From CAYVBE01 sp964448935 (GTDB taxonomy: Bacteria > Planctomycetota > Brocadiia > SM23-32): 7,047 bases of DNA. Below are positions 6,750-7,047 of this stretch, piece by piece. The notes beneath the pieces were generated by a model, which ran no database searches, had not been told where the DNA came from, and saw only the letters and a program-made list of their open reading frames with translations. The DNA is taken from the NCBI GenBank assembly GCA_964448935.1, contig CAYVBE010000207.1:1-7047 (forward strand), written 5' to 3'. Each line of letters opens with the position of its first letter. The stretch's first letter is position 1. Position numbers and translations under genes: made by a program.

Positions 6750-6796
6750 CGGGCGGCTTGGGAGAATGCGTTGGATTCTTCAGAAGTCCCGGCTTG
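6750..6796. repeat. Tandem partial duplication of the end of repeat P
   Basis: The segment from CGGGCGGCTTGG at 6701 is repeated from 6750, with a 49-base period: a GGCTTGG(A/G)AGAATGCG stretch, then ATTCTTCAGA, then GGCTT. The stem is weaker than in the first unit (AGAAT with ATTCT, 6763-6767 and 6775-6779), indicating decay. It ends about 40 bases before the sugar kinase gene. Confidence 0.7.
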
Positions 6797-6836
6797 TGAC
6801 ACTGGCCACAGATGAAATCCTCGAAAGGGCTCTCAC

Positions 6837-7047
6837 ATGGTCATCACCGTTACCCTTAACCCCGCCGTGGATAAGGTGCTGGAGGTGCCCGGTTTCCGCG
6901 TGGGCGCCCATGCGCGGGCACGCGTCCGGTCCATCCAGGCGGCGGGGAAGGGCGTCAACGTCGCGCGGGGGCTGGCGCGGCTCGGCGGCAGTCCGGCGGC
7001 TTCGGGCTTCGTGGGCGAGAACGAGGAGCGCATGTTCGTCGAAAGCC
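6837..7047 (+). CDS. PfkB-family sugar kinase, probably 1-phosphofructokinase-like, N-terminal part (runs off right edge)
   Basis: The first 70 residues of an ATP-dependent ribokinase/PfkB-type kinase are present. The opening V-I-T-V-T-L-N-P-A-V-D-K-V-L-E-V is typical of the 1-phosphofructokinase/tagatose-6-phosphate kinase branch (FruK/LacC). Residues 35-51, A-A-G-K-G-V-N-V-A-R-G-L-A-R-L-G-G, form the first PfkB signature region, where the sugar substrate binds. The catalytic aspartate motif near the C-terminus is outside the window, so the substrate cannot be settled; fructose 1-phosphate is the first guess and tagatose 6-phosphate the alternative. AAAGGG lies 7 bases before the ATG. It follows the repeat-rich region, and I found no clear promoter in the 40 bases between them. 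Confidence 0.9.
   Translation, partial: MVITVTLNPAVDKVLEVPGFRVGAHARARVRSIQAAGKGVNVARGLARLGGSPAASGFVGENEERMFVES

Larger units (their letters stand above)
5881..6836. other. 956-bp gene-free region made of GC-rich repeats and hairpins
   Basis: No reading frame here has a family motif, and the open frames lie on top of inverted and direct repeats that explain their odd composition (Arg/Gly/Ala/Pro-rich in every frame). The region holds a CTCAGGCG element, two copies of an A/T-richer block (R), two copies of a 50-bp block (Q), several stand-alone hairpins, and one full and one partial copy of repeat P. Between about 6360 and 6450 I see only moderately AT-richer sequence with no motif. No transposase or terminal inverted repeats bounding the whole region were found. 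Confidence 0.8.

Noticed and set aside
5881..6836. CRISPR array
   Set aside because: Repeats are not evenly spaced, differ in family and size, and there are no unique spacers of constant length.
5881..6836. Insertion sequence or tRNA gene
   Set aside because: There is no transposase frame, no outer terminal inverted repeats with a target duplication, and no cloverleaf with T-loop sequence.

Overview
The window is GC-rich bacterial DNA with compact housekeeping genes, followed by almost 1 kb of non-coding DNA full of repeats. It has no rRNA, tRNA, phage, transposase or CRISPR. The gene content (argininosuccinate lyase, a NikR-type regulator, a stand-alone homocysteine methyltransferase, a short methionyl-tRNA synthetase) does not fix the phylum. 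The style of the GC-rich intergenic repeats reminds me of Planctomycetota/Verrucomicrobiota/Armatimonadota/Hydrogenedentota genomes. That is an impression from memory, not a search result.

Layout: (1) 1-815, minus strand, the first 271 residues of argH, which runs off the left edge. (2) 816-971, a divergent intergenic region with a TATAAT box reading rightward. (3) 972-3347, plus strand, a tight three-gene cluster: an alpha/beta hydrolase with an intact Ser-Asp-His triad, nikR, and a zinc-type homocysteine S-methyltransferase, with gaps of 16 and 32 bp; it is probably one transcription unit. (4) 3348-3430, a short gap with a second promoter-like sequence, then metG (3431-5107). (5) 5108-5307, a gap made of hairpins, then thpR/ligT (5308-5880). 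(6) 5881-6836, 956 bp without a credible gene, composed of at least three repeat families and many perfect GC-rich inverted repeats. (7) 6837-7047, the first 70 residues of a PfkB-family sugar kinase resembling 1-phosphofructokinase, which runs off the right edge.

How the genes may work together: the methyltransferase (methionine synthesis from homocysteine) and metG (charging of tRNA-Met) are consecutive and share a methionine theme. NikR sits between the methyltransferase and the hydrolase, not beside a recognisable nickel transporter, so the cluster may be nickel-responsive. That is inference only; I found no good NikR operator.

The most unusual part is the repeat mosaic around thpR. A hairpin element (CTCAGGCG...CGCCTGAG) lies just after the stop codons of both metG and thpR. 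A larger multi-hairpin element occurs after metG and again before the sugar kinase. A 50-bp block is repeated 375 bp apart with one mismatch. These look like a family of small non-coding, non-autonomous repeats; I do not recognise a named family and see no protein that would mobilise them.
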